From contig CAKZIX010000022.1 in NCBI GenBank assembly GCA_936936565.1, positions 1-20,899 of the forward strand: a stretch of DNA of 20,899 nt, written 5' to 3'. Positions 1-7,591 of this stretch are shown piece by piece. Below the pieces are notes generated by a model that did no database searches, was not told where the DNA came from, and saw only the letters and a list, made by a program, of their open reading frames with translations. Source of the stretch: an uncultured Nocardiaceae bacterium. GTDB lineage: Bacteria > Actinomycetota > Actinomycetes > Mycobacteriales > Mycobacteriaceae. How positions within the stretch are numbered: position 1 is the first letter of the stretch; each line of letters starts with the position of its first letter. The translations under genes were made by a program, and so were the position numbers.

Positions 1-724
<724 letters not shown>

Positions 725-728
<4 letters not shown>

Positions 729-1396
729 GCGACAAGCCCGCCGAGCAGGAGCCGGTGACGATCGTCGACAACCGACGAATCGACCCCGACACCGGTGACA
801 TTCGGGACGCGGCGCAGCCGGAAGCTGCTGCGCCGCAACCCGGCTCGGTCGAACCAGGGGAGGTCGCCGAGGCTGTGGACGCAGCCGGGGACGTGGCGAG
901 CACCGACACCGACACAGCAGCGGCAAAGATCGCCACCGAGCTGGCCGAACGCACGTCCGATCTGCAGCGGCTCACCGCTGAATACGCCAACTACCGGCGC
1001 CGCGTCGACCGCGACCGCAAGGCCGTGGTGGACAACGCCAAGGCGGCGGTGATCGCGGACCTGCTGGTGGTGCTCGACGATCTGGACCGCGCGCGTGCGC
1101 ACGGGGATCTGGAGAGCGGGCCGCTCAAGGCCGTCGCCGACAAGCTGGTCACCGCGTTCGACAAGCACGGCCTGGTGGCCTTCGGCGACGCGGGCGAGTC
1201 CTTCGATCCGGCGCTGCACGAGGCCGTGCAGCACGAGGGGGAGGGCCACGACCCGGTTGTTGGCACCGTGCTGCGCAAGGGTTACAAACTGGGCGAGCGC
1301 GTCTTGCGCCACGCCTTGGTGGGCGTCACCGACGGTGTGGCCGACCTCGCGTCGGATCCCGAAAATGCAACGCCCCCAGTAGAATCCGAACAGTGA
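725..1396 (+). CDS. grpE: Nucleotide exchange factor GrpE
   Basis: GrpE releases ADP from DnaK and so resets the Hsp70 cycle. The 223-residue product has a disordered acidic N-terminus (about 1-65), a long charged helix for dimerisation (about 66-125, with LTAEYANYRRRVDRDRK), and the C-terminal beta-head with the family signature FDPALHEAV at 160-168 and TVLRKGYKLGERVLRHALV at 181-199. The length is close to the mycobacterial protein (about 235). The GTG start overlaps the dnaK stop as GTGA. The gene ends 22 bases before dnaJ. It is part of the dnaK-grpE-dnaJ-hspR operon and should share its heat-shock control by HspR, whose operator upstream of dnaK is outside the window. Confidence 0.97.
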
Positions 1397-1403
1397 CCGC
1401 GAG

Positions 1404-1409
1404 AGGAGG
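1404..1409 (+). promoter_or_regulatory. Strong ribosome binding site of dnaJ
   Basis: A full AGGAGG lies nine bases before the ATG at 1419. It is the strongest Shine-Dalgarno in the heat-shock operon; the other internal starts rely on stop/start overlap. Confidence 0.8.
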
Positions 1410-1418
1410 AGATACCTG

Positions 1419-2579
1419 ATGGTCCAACGGGAGTGGCTGGAGAAGGACTTCTACTCCGAGCTTGGTGTCTCCTCCGACGCGTCTGCGGACGACATCAAGA
1501 AGGCCTATCGCAAGCTCGCACGCGACCTGCACCCGGACGCGAACCCTGGCAACAAGGACGCCGAGGAGCGGTTCAAGCTGGTCAGCGAGGCGCACTCGGT
1601 GCTCAGCGATCCGGCCAAGCGCAAAGAGTACGACGACACGCGCAAGATGTTCGCCGGTCCGGGTCCTGGTGGTGCCTTCAGAGGAGGCTTCAACCAGGGC
1701 GCCGGCTTCTCCACCGAGTTCAACATCGGCGACCTGTTCGGCGGCGGTGCCGCCGAGGGCGGACTGAGCGACATTCTGGGCGGGCTGTTCAACCGGGGCG
1801 GCACGCGCACCGCGTCGCGGCCGCGCCGCGGCAGCGACGTCGAAACCGACACCACGCTGGGCTTCCGCGAGGCCGCCCAGGGTGTCACCCTGCCGCTGCG
1901 GCTCACCAGCCCGTCGCCGTGCACCACCTGCCACGGCAGCGGCGCCAAGCCGGGCACCAGCCCGCGAGTGTGCCCGCGCTGCAACGGTTCCGGCGTGGTC
2001 AGCCGTAACCAGGGCGCGTTCGGCTTCAGCGAGCCGTGCGACGACTGCCGCGGCACCGGATCGATCATCGACAATCCGTGCCCGGATTGCACCGGCAGCG
2101 GCATCCAGAACCGCACCCGCACCATCTCGGTCAACGTCCCGCCGGGCGTGTCCGACGGGCAGCGCATCCGGGTGAAGGGGCAGGGCGAGGCCGGCCTGCG
2201 CGGCGCCCCGCCCGGCGACCTCTACGTCACGGTGCACGTCAGCGACGACAAGGTCTTCGGTCGCGCAGGCGAGGACATCACCGTGAGCATTCCGGTCAGC
2301 TTCAGCGAATTGGTATTGGGTACAACGCTTTCGGTGCCCACGCTGGACGGCCGCGTCGGCGTCAAGGTGCCACCCGGTACGCCCGACGGCCGGATTCTGC
2401 GAGTCAAGGGCAAGGGCGTCAAGCGCCGGGACGGTTCGGCGGGCGACCTGCTCGTCACGGTCAAGGTCATGGTGCCTGCGCATCTGGATGCGGCGGCCAC
2501 CACGGCGCTGCAGCAGTACGTCGAGGCCGAGAAGGCAAGCGGGTTCGATCCGCGGGCGGGATGGCCAGGTGCGTCATGA
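1419..2579 (+). CDS. dnaJ: Chaperone protein DnaJ (DnaJ1 type, with zinc centre)
   Basis: This Hsp40 co-chaperone stimulates DnaK's ATPase and delivers substrates. The 386-residue protein has every type I DnaJ element. The J-domain (about 10-75) carries HPD at 38-40. A Gly/Phe-rich linker (about 80-130) follows. The zinc centre has four CxxCxGxG repeats at 168-175, 185-192, 207-214 and 221-228. The C-terminal substrate-binding and dimerisation domains contain GDLYVTVHV and VPPGTPDGRILRVKGKG. The N-terminal VQREWLEKDFYSELGV resembles mycobacterial DnaJ1, which sits in the same operon position. The stop overlaps the hspR start as ATGA, coupling synthesis of the chaperone to that of its repressor. 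Confidence 0.97.
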   Translation: MVQREWLEKDFYSELGVSSDASADDIKKAYRKLARDLHPDANPGNKDAEERFKLVSEAHSVLSDPAKRKEYDDTRKMFAGPGPGGAFRGGFNQGAGFSTEFNIGDLFGGGAAEGGLSDILGGLFNRGGTRTASRPRRGSDVETDTTLGFREAAQGVTLPLRLTSPSPCTTCHGSGAKPGTSPRVCPRCNGSGVVSRNQGAFGFSEPCDDCRGTGSIIDNPCPDCTGSGIQNRTRTISVNVPPGVSDGQRIRVKGQGEAGLRGAPPGDLYVTVHVSDDKVFGRAGEDITVSIPVSFSELVLGTTLSVPTLDGRVGVKVPPGTPDGRILRVKGKGVKRRDGSAGDLLVTVKVMVPAHLDAAATTALQQYVEAEKASGFDPRAGWPGAS

Positions 2580-2968
2580 CCCGCAAGCAGGATCCCGAGC
2601 CCACCCCGGTTGAGCTGTTCGTCATCTCGGTGGCGGCGCAGCTCGCCGGGATGCACGCACAGACGCTGCGCACCTACGACCGGCTGGGGCTGGTCACGCC
2701 GCAGCGCACGTCCGGCGGTGGGCGCCGATATACCCCGCGCGACGTGGAGCTGTTACGCGAGGTGCAGCGGCTGTCCCAGGACGAGGGTGTCAACCTGGCC
2801 GGCATCAAGCGCATCATCGAGCTCACCAACCAGGTGGAGGCGCTGCAGCAGCGCGTCGCCGAGCTCACCCAGGAAGTCGAGGGAATGCGCGCGTCGTTCC
2901 GACGTGATCTTGTTCCAATTCCCCGCAGCACCGCGCTCGTGGTCTGGGAACCCAAGAATCGTCGATAA
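2576..2968 (+). CDS. hspR: Heat-shock repressor HspR (MerR family)
   Basis: HspR represses the dnaK operon and clpB in actinobacteria by binding HAIR elements, with DnaK acting as co-repressor (established for Streptomyces and M. tuberculosis). The 130-residue protein has a MerR-type winged helix-turn-helix at about 14-62 (FVISVAAQLAGMHAQTLRTY, then RRYTPRDVELL), a linker helix, and a coiled coil at about 82-106 (LTNQVEALQQRVAELTQEVE). It ends in a short tail without an effector domain, as expected for HspR. The frame stays open upstream inside dnaJ, but the ATG overlapping the dnaJ stop by four bases (ATGA) gives the standard N-terminus. A candidate HAIR target is seen at 8920-8940, before clpB. 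Confidence 0.95.
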   Translation: MTRKQDPEPTPVELFVISVAAQLAGMHAQTLRTYDRLGLVTPQRTSGGGRRYTPRDVELLREVQRLSQDEGVNLAGIKRIIELTNQVEALQQRVAELTQEVEGMRASFRRDLVPIPRSTALVVWEPKNRR

Positions 2969-3035
2969 AACAAACCAAAGGTCCGAAAATGGTCCGCCGG
3001 GTTGTCGGCAGGGTCATTTGTGATCTGCCCGTGAT

Positions 3036-3596
3036 TCAAAAACCTGCGTCTGCTGGCAGGTAGCGAACGAAAAATTGTGCGTCCACCGCGTGCTCGAGGG
3101 CGGCCTGGATGTCGGCCTCGGTGTGCGCGGCCAACCGGCGCAACTCCGTCAACGGAACCTCGGGGCGCGCGGTCAACGTGAGACGAATGGTAGGCCGTCG
3201 GCGGTGAATCACCGCGATCGCGCCCGCGTGTCTGATCCCGGGGTGTCGCGCCAGCATCGTGGCCGCCGCATTGCCCACCTGCGTCATATGCACCGACAAC
3301 GTCCCGAAATCGCCGCTACCAGGCAATTCGACTGCCGCCAGCCGGTGCGGGCGGACATTCGCGCTCAACAGCCACAACCCGGCCACCAGCAGCACCACCA
3401 CGGCGGCACCCAGCGCCCACGGCCACCACGACTGGTGCGGAGCCTGCGCATACCACCCCTGGTCCGCATATCCGAACAGCGTGCGGACCGCGGCTACACC
3501 CGCGCGCCAGCACAGCACCAACACCCCGCCGGCGATCAACCCCACGCCCACGACCACCGCGATGAACCGGTCGATCCCGGCGACCGTGCGCCTCAC
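3036..3596 (-). CDS. AmaP-like membrane protein of the Asp23 system
   Basis: This 186-residue protein has two membrane segments, about 10-30 (FIAVVVGVGLIAGGVLVLCW) and about 60-80 (WPWALGAAVVVLLVAGLWLL). A cytoplasmic domain follows with an Asp23-like pattern (SVHMTQVGNAAATMLARHPGI, then RPTIRLTLTARPEVPLTELR). In firmicutes AmaP anchors Asp23 at the membrane, and similar proteins follow asp23 genes in actinobacteria. The start is a GTG overlapping the stop of the preceding gene as GTGA, the same coupling seen along the whole operon. It is the last gene of the four-gene unit. The family call rests on layout, length and context and was not checked by a profile search. Confidence 0.72.
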   Translation of the reverse strand: MRRTVAGIDRFIAVVVGVGLIAGGVLVLCWRAGVAAVRTLFGYADQGWYAQAPHQSWWPWALGAAVVVLLVAGLWLLSANVRPHRLAAVELPGSGDFGTLSVHMTQVGNAAATMLARHPGIRHAGAIAVIHRRRPTIRLTLTARPEVPLTELRRLAAHTEADIQAALEHAVDAQFFVRYLPADAGF

Positions 3597-4189
3597 GAAC
3601 CGCTCCGGTGCGCCGCGACGACAACGCTCACCCGCGGCGTGCGGACCAGCTCCGCCAACACGGCCGAGACCGCACCCAGCACCGCCGCGCGCACCGCCTC
3701 CGGATCCGCCGACGACGTCGTCACCTGCACCCGAACCAGCTTTTCCGACGCCGTGGTGTGCGCCGTGACGACCCCGCTGACCTGCAGCGACGTCGCGGTG
3801 CACATGCGCGCTACATCGGTCGGCCACAACCACAGCACGGGCGCGCCGCCCGCAGGTACATGTGGACGCGAACGCGGCACGACGAACAGCACCAGCATCG
3901 CCGCACCGGCCACCACGGCCCCCGCCGCGGCCGGCAGCATCCAGGTCTGCCAGCTGAGCTCCGCGATCCACTCGAACACCCCGCGCGACCACTCCGCGCC
4001 GCCGATCACCCTGCGCTCGACGAGGAAGTCCCGCAACGCGATCAACCCCGCCACGATCAGCGCAACCGACGTCACGACCGCCACCGGCGCCGCCGCCGGA
4101 ATCGCCGCCGGATCGTCCACCCGCTCCGAGCGCACGCCACCACCCCGCACGCTCGGTGCCACGACCTGCTCGACGGGCCGCTCGCTCAC
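3593..4189 (-). CDS. DUF6286-like two-span membrane protein
   Basis: This 198-residue protein has two predicted membrane helices, about 37-57 (VAVVTSVALIVAGLIALRDF) and about 83-103 (MLPAAAGAVVAGAAMLVLFV). They are followed by a soluble C-terminal domain with beta/alpha character (MCTATSLQVSGVVTAHTTAS, then VRVQVTTSSADPEAVRAAVL). A protein of this form lies between Asp23-type and AmaP-type genes in many actinobacteria and is annotated DUF6286. Its biochemical role is unknown; a membrane platform for the two Asp23-type partners is an inference. The GTG start overlaps the upstream stop as GTGA, and its own stop overlaps the next GTG in the same way. Confidence 0.7.
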   Translation of the reverse strand: MSERPVEQVVAPSVRGGGVRSERVDDPAAIPAAAPVAVVTSVALIVAGLIALRDFLVERRVIGGAEWSRGVFEWIAELSWQTWMLPAAAGAVVAGAAMLVLFVVPRSRPHVPAGGAPVLWLWPTDVARMCTATSLQVSGVVTAHTTASEKLVRVQVTTSSADPEAVRAAVLGAVSAVLAELVRTPRVSVVVAAHRSGS

Positions 4190-4734
4190 GGCGCCGGCTC
4201 CGGTACCACCTCGAGCACCACCACATCCACCCGCGCCGCCTGTCGGCCCGTCAATCGCTGCAGCTCACCGGCCACATGCGCGCGCACCTGCCGACACGTC
4301 GCGGCCACCGGACCCGGCCAGCTCAACGCCACATCCACGCGCACATTGGGCCGCACCGGCGTCATGTCCACCGTCGCCCGCGGCCCCTCCCGCCCGGTCA
4401 GCGCCCCCAGCCGGCCCGGCCGCCGCAGGACCCCCGGCACATCCAGCGCCGCCCGCTCCACGATGCGCGCGGCCGCCCGATTCCGGATGACCAGCACGCC
4501 GTGTTCGATGGCCTCGCTGTGCTTGATGGCCTCGCTGCGCTCGGCGGGTTCCCGCGCCTGCCACGCGTGGTCTTCCCTCGTCGGCTCGCTCGCTGCGCTC
4601 GCTTCGCTCCTCGGTCCAGACCACGCGGGCGCGGGAACGGGCTCGCTGCGCTCGCCGTCCAGGGCTGAGTTGTCGCTGGTCAGCTCGCTGCGCTCGGGGG
4701 CGGGGTCGCCGTCGGCCGGACCTGGTGCGCTCAT
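4186..4734 (-). CDS. Second Asp23/Gls24-like protein with repeat-expanded N-terminus
   Basis: The 182-residue product has a disordered N-terminal part (1-75) rich in Glu, Ser, Pro and Ala and a C-terminal domain of about 100 residues. The latter reads GVLVIRNRAAARIVERAALD, VDMTPVRPNVRVDVALSWPG, CRQVRAHVAGELQRLTGRQA, then VDVVVLEV. This matches the order of elements in the Asp23 protein encoded just upstream. The N-terminal part is built around recurring ERSE units encoded by a repeated 13-mer (see the repeat entry). The ATG overlaps the asp23 stop as ATGA, and the stop overlaps the next GTG as GTGA. A role in envelope-stress response is inferred from family and context. Confidence 0.75.
   Translation of the reverse strand: MSAPGPADGDPAPERSELTSDNSALDGERSEPVPAPAWSGPRSEASAASEPTREDHAWQAREPAERSEAIKHSEAIEHGVLVIRNRAAARIVERAALDVPGVLRRPGRLGALTGREGPRATVDMTPVRPNVRVDVALSWPGPVAATCRQVRAHVAGELQRLTGRQAARVDVVVLEVVPEPAP
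4531..4696. repeat. Four dispersed copies of a 13-mer inside the Asp23-like gene
   Basis: The 13-mer CTCGCTGCGCTCG occurs exactly at 4531-4543, 4589-4601, 4642-4654 and 4684-4696, with a decayed version at 4513-4525 and further GCTCGCT/GCTTCGCTC pieces around 4585-4610. On the coding strand it encodes ERSE or RSEA. An 11-base match (CGAGCGCAGCG, opposite orientation) is at 12146-12156 before the hydrolase gene. The copies are not tandem (starts 58, 53 and 42 bases apart), which suggests a dispersed short motif rather than slippage. Confidence 0.75.
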
Positions 4735-5129
4735 TTCACGCGGGGCTCGGCGTCGCGCGCGGGCACGTCGTCGCCGTCGAAGTACACGTCGTGGACGGTG
4801 ATGTTCACTTCGGTGACCTCGAGTCCGGTCATCCGCTCGACTGCGGCCACCACGTTCCGGCGGATCGCGACGGCCAGATCCGGCAAGGCGACGCCGTAGT
4901 AGGCGACGATGCCGATGTCGAGCGCGGCCTGCTTCTCGCCGACCTCCACGGACACGCCCTGCGCCACGTTGGTGCGCGCCGCCGGGATCGAATCGCGCAA
5001 CCGGCCCACCATCCGCGAGCCGCCGCCCACCTCGCGGACACCGGAAATTTCTCTGGTCGCGATGCCGGCGATCTTCGCGACCACGGTATCGGTGATGACG
5101 GTGCGGCCGACGCCGACGGGAGCGGTCAT
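4731..5129 (-). CDS. Asp23/Gls24 family envelope stress response protein
   Basis: This 132-residue protein has the compact Asp23 fold sequence. It opens VGVGRTVITDTVVAKIAGIA, continues TREISGVREVGGGSRMVGRL, then VSVEVGEKQAALDIGIVAYY and VALPDLAVAIRRNVVAAVER, and ends with MTGLEVTEVNITVHDVYF. Asp23 proteins are cytoplasmic, membrane-associated and linked to alkaline or cell-wall stress in firmicutes; the actinobacterial role is less clear. The ATG at 5129 is chosen because GGAAGGA lies about 9 bases upstream. An in-frame ATG at 5159 would add ten residues without a better site. It is the first of four coupled genes, so its promoter should lie in 5130-5375. Confidence 0.88.
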   Translation of the reverse strand: MTAPVGVGRTVITDTVVAKIAGIATREISGVREVGGGSRMVGRLRDSIPAARTNVAQGVSVEVGEKQAALDIGIVAYYGVALPDLAVAIRRNVVAAVERMTGLEVTEVNITVHDVYFDGDDVPARDAEPRVK

Positions 5130-5229
5130 ACCACGATCCTTCCACGCCGGCGGCCTCACCGCCGCCGACCGTGCCGTGCCGCCGCGTGCTTAGCCCGGTA
5201 TTTGCGTTAGTCGATATGCGCATAAAATT

Positions 5230-5254
5230 ACCGGCGTGTAGTTCACCCGCCGGT
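5230..5254. promoter_or_regulatory. Inverted repeat in the divergent asp23 / flavohaemoglobin region
   Basis: ACCGGCG (5230-5236) and CGCCGGT (5248-5254) form a perfect 7-bp dyad with an 11-base spacer, in the 246-base gap between the divergent asp23 operon and the first flavohaemoglobin gene. No gene runs into it from either side, so an operator or mRNA leader structure is more likely than a terminator. A TAGACT at 5278-5283 could be a -10 box for the rightward gene, but no convincing -35 is seen. The only Shine-Dalgarno-like string there, GGAGGG, is about 15 bases from the ATG, farther than usual. Confidence 0.4.
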
Positions 5255-5375
5255 TTCCTTCGATTCGAATTCTCGCTTAGACTTCTCGTCGGTTGGAGGA
5301 GGCCAATTCCTCCCGCCCAAGCCGAGCGGCCCTTAGACGCTCGAAGCTGGTAATGGAGGGATCGGGTAGCCAAGC

Positions 5376-6554
5376 ATGGATTCTCAGTCGATTTCGCTTG
5401 TCCGGACGACGTTCAAGGCGGTCGCCGCCGAGGACGACGGACCCGAGCGGCTGACGCGGTCCTTCTACGCCGTGCTCTTCACCGACTATCCGGGCGTGCG
5501 GGACTTCTTCCCCGCCGCGATGGAGTCGCAGCGCGACCGGCTGGTCAAGGCGCTCGCCTACGTCGTGAACAAGCTCGAAGAGCCCGAGCAGATGCTGCCG
5601 TTCCTGGCGCAGCTCGGCCGCGATCACCGCAAGTACGGCGTACTCGACGAGCACTACGCCGCCGTCGGCAACTCGTTGGTCAAGGCGTTGCGTAATTTCG
5701 CCGGCAACGAGTTGTGGACCGACGATGTGGACCGCGCCTGGAACGAGGCCATCGGCGTCATTGCCTCGGCGATGATGGACGCGGCGAAAGCCGAAGTGGG
5801 ACCGGCAGTTTGGGGTGCCACCGTGGTAGAGCACCGCGAGGTGCTGCGGGATCTGGCAATCGTCAAGGTGCAGCTCGGCGCGCCGATGCAGTACGTCCCC
5901 GGCCAGTACGTCAGCGTGCAGATTCCGAGCCGGCCCCGCATGTGGCGCTACCTGTCGCCGGCGAACCCGCCGAACAAGGACAACGTCCTCGAGTTCCACA
6001 TCCGCGCCGTCACCGGCGGCTGGGTGAGCCCGGCGATGGTCGGCCACACGCGCGTCGGAGACGAATGGCAGGTCAGTTCCCCGCTCGGCGGGCTCGGCCT
6101 GCCCGCCGATGCGGTGCGCGCCGGCAAGCCCGGTCGCGACATGCTGATGATCGCCAGCGGCACCGGCATCGCACCCATCAAGGCGCAGCTGCTGGAGATG
6201 GCCGCGCGCCCGGTCAACCCGAAGGTGCATCTGTTCGTCGGCGGCCAGCACCCGTGCGACCTCTACGACCTCGAAACGCTGTGGCGGTTGAGCGAGCGCA
6301 ACCCGTGGCTGACGGTCACTCCGGTCTCGGCAGTCGACGACAACCCGTGGTGGCACCTCGACGACCTCACCAACGTGGCCGGCATGCGCCAGCGCATCAC
6401 CGGTCAGATCGGCAAAGTGGTTGCCGCGCACGGAAACTGGAGTGGTCGAGACATCCAGATCGTCGGCTCGCCGTCGCTGGTGCAAACCACCAAGTTCCGG
6501 CTCATGGCCGCGGGTGTCCCGTCACAAAGCATTCGCCACGACCCGCTGTACTGA
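5376..6554 (+). CDS. Flavohaemoglobin-type protein (globin + FAD/NAD reductase), type II like
   Basis: The 392-residue protein fuses a globin (about 1-140) to a ferredoxin-reductase-like FAD domain (about 148-250) and an NAD(P)-binding domain (about 255-392). Visible haem-pocket residues are Tyr31 (B10), Phe44/45 (CD1), Gln52 (E7) and the proximal His84 in GRDHRKYGV. The flavin motif is RYLS at 191-194, where classical flavohaemoglobins have RxYS. The nucleotide motif is SGTGIAP at 261-267, with VGSPS at 363-367. Classical members oxidise NO to nitrate. The mycobacterial type II group (Rv0385-like) has an altered flavin site, and D-lactate oxidation has been reported for it, so substrate is uncertain. 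A close paralogue is encoded at 7592-8740. Its gene stands alone, with no upstream partner. Confidence 0.88.
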   Translation: MDSQSISLVRTTFKAVAAEDDGPERLTRSFYAVLFTDYPGVRDFFPAAMESQRDRLVKALAYVVNKLEEPEQMLPFLAQLGRDHRKYGVLDEHYAAVGNSLVKALRNFAGNELWTDDVDRAWNEAIGVIASAMMDAAKAEVGPAVWGATVVEHREVLRDLAIVKVQLGAPMQYVPGQYVSVQIPSRPRMWRYLSPANPPNKDNVLEFHIRAVTGGWVSPAMVGHTRVGDEWQVSSPLGGLGLPADAVRAGKPGRDMLMIASGTGIAPIKAQLLEMAARPVNPKVHLFVGGQHPCDLYDLETLWRLSERNPWLTVTPVSAVDDNPWWHLDDLTNVAGMRQRITGQIGKVVAAHGNWSGRDIQIVGSPSLVQTTKFRLMAAGVPSQSIRHDPLY

Positions 6555-6560
6555 TCGCCC

Positions 6561-6586
6561 CGCTCGCTCGCCGGACGTCGCGAGCG
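6561..6586 (+). terminator. Possible terminator hairpin after the first flavohaemoglobin gene
   Basis: CGCTCGC (6561-6567) and GCGAGCG (6580-6586) form a perfect 7-bp GC-rich stem with a 12-base loop, starting 7 bases after the stop codon. No T-run follows, as is common for actinobacterial terminators, so function is not certain. Confidence 0.4.
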
Positions 6587-6597
6587 CGAGTTGATGA

Positions 6598-6740
6598 TTA
6601 CGCACGAGATCGACGGGATTCGCGTACACAACCATCGATTCGACGGTCGATCCGGATGCCGGACGTTGCGTCGCGGGCTTGAGTTGGGGGTTACGTACGA
6701 AATCGACGGGATTCGCGTACGCAACCATCGATTCGACGGT
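6598..6740. repeat. Pair of 50-bp direct repeats in a convergent gap
   Basis: Copy 1 is 6598-6647 and copy 2 is 6691-6740; they match at 47 of 50 positions, with 43 unrelated bases between them. The shared core runs from ATCGACGGGATTCGCGTAC to ATCGATTCGACGGT. Each copy can fold: the ATC before GACGG pairs with the GAT after it, and an outer GTACG (or its variant) pairs with CGTAC. The repeats lie between the ends of two convergent genes (6554 and 6785) and are not part of either protein. The origin and role are unknown. Confidence 0.85.
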
Positions 6741-6784
6741 GGCCGCACGCGGACCGCAAGCGCGGACGGCGAGCGTGGTGCGAC

Positions 6785-7521
6785 TTATGGGATCGGGTCG
6801 TATTGGATTGCGGCGGTGGGGGTTCCAGCCGAGACAAGGCGGTCGACGGTCGCCCGCGTCATCGCCGGGGAGCCGCACACGAGCACCTGGTGGTTGGTGA
6901 ACGCACCGTAGTCGCCGACGACGTCGGCAAGGGTGCCCAACAGGATTTCGTCCGGGTCGAAGCTGATGTCGATGCGGGTCTGGTTGTACCAGTCGTCGCG
7001 CCAGCGCGGCATCTCCATGGTGTCGACCACGGGAACGATGGTGAGCCACGGCAGCTCGTCGGCGAGCAGCACCAGCATGTCGTCGGCGTAGAGGTCGCGC
7101 GGCGAGCGCCCGCCGACGAACAGGTACACCTGTGGCGGCTCCGGGCGCCGTGCCAGGTCCAGGATGATCGAGCGGAACGGTGCCAGCCCGGTACCGCCGG
7201 CAACCATGATGACGTCGCGACCGGAGTCGTCGACGTGCATGGTGCCCGCGGGTTCGCCGAGTTCCCACAGATCGCCCGGCTGGGTGCGGGTGACGATGGT
7301 GCCGCTCACCCATCCTGCGGGTACGGCGTGCACGTGAACTCCATCTTGCCGTCCAGGGACGGCGGCAACGCCGGCGACAATCGCCGCTGCAGTTGCGGAT
7401 GTTGCGGCACCCGCACCGAAACCGATTGTCCCGGTTCGAAATACAGGAACTCACCGACGAGTCGCACGACGGCGACGTCGTGGCGCAACCGATAGTGCGC
7501 AACTACCTCGAACGTCTTCAC
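6785..7521 (-). pseudogene. Globin-less FAD/NAD(P) reductase, broken by a one-base frameshift
   Basis: Read with the frame repaired, this encodes about 245 residues homologous to the reductase half of the two neighbouring flavohaemoglobins, without a globin. The first frame (from GTG 7521) gives the FAD-domain start (FEVVAHYRLRHDVAVVRLVG, FEPGQSVSVRVPQ, flavin motif RRLSP) and stops near 7306. The second frame (open from about 7333 to TAA 6785) resumes with VPAGWVSGTIV, AGGTGLAPFRSI, YLFVGGRSPRDLYADD and CGSPAM. At the break the neighbour has CACGTGAAACTC (coding EFHV), whereas here it is CACGTGAACTCC at 7331-7342, one A short. The rest is well conserved, so the mutation is recent or a sequencing error. 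It begins 70 bases after the paralogue at 7592 and probably shared its mRNA. Confidence 0.85.
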
Positions 7522-7591
7522 GCCGCTCCCGTTGTCCGGCGGCGACCGCGTGGCGACCCGGGTGCGGTTCCCGAAAGGGCGAGAACGACCA

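Noticed and set aside
2036..2575. N-terminal extension of hspR inside dnaJ
   Set aside because: The extra residues are an out-of-frame reading of dnaJ; the ATGA overlap at 2576 gives the normal HspR start.
2969..3035. Terminator between convergent hspR and the AmaP-like gene
   Set aside because: Only a four-base GCCG/CGGC stem with no T-run; no convincing hairpin in the 67 bases.
3075..4490. Plus-strand frame of 471 codons across the AmaP and DUF6286-like genes
   Set aside because: Its product is low-complexity Pro/Arg/Thr/His, and the opposite strand has coupled genes with membrane segments.
6598..6740. Two repeats considered as a minimal CRISPR array
   Set aside because: Only two units of 50 bases with a 43-base spacer, no third repeat, no cas genes nearby.
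6591..6911. Small plus-strand frame containing both 50-bp repeats (106 codons)
   Set aside because: Its tail is antisense to the reductase gene, the repeats appear non-coding with equal ease on the other strand, and there is no ribosome site.
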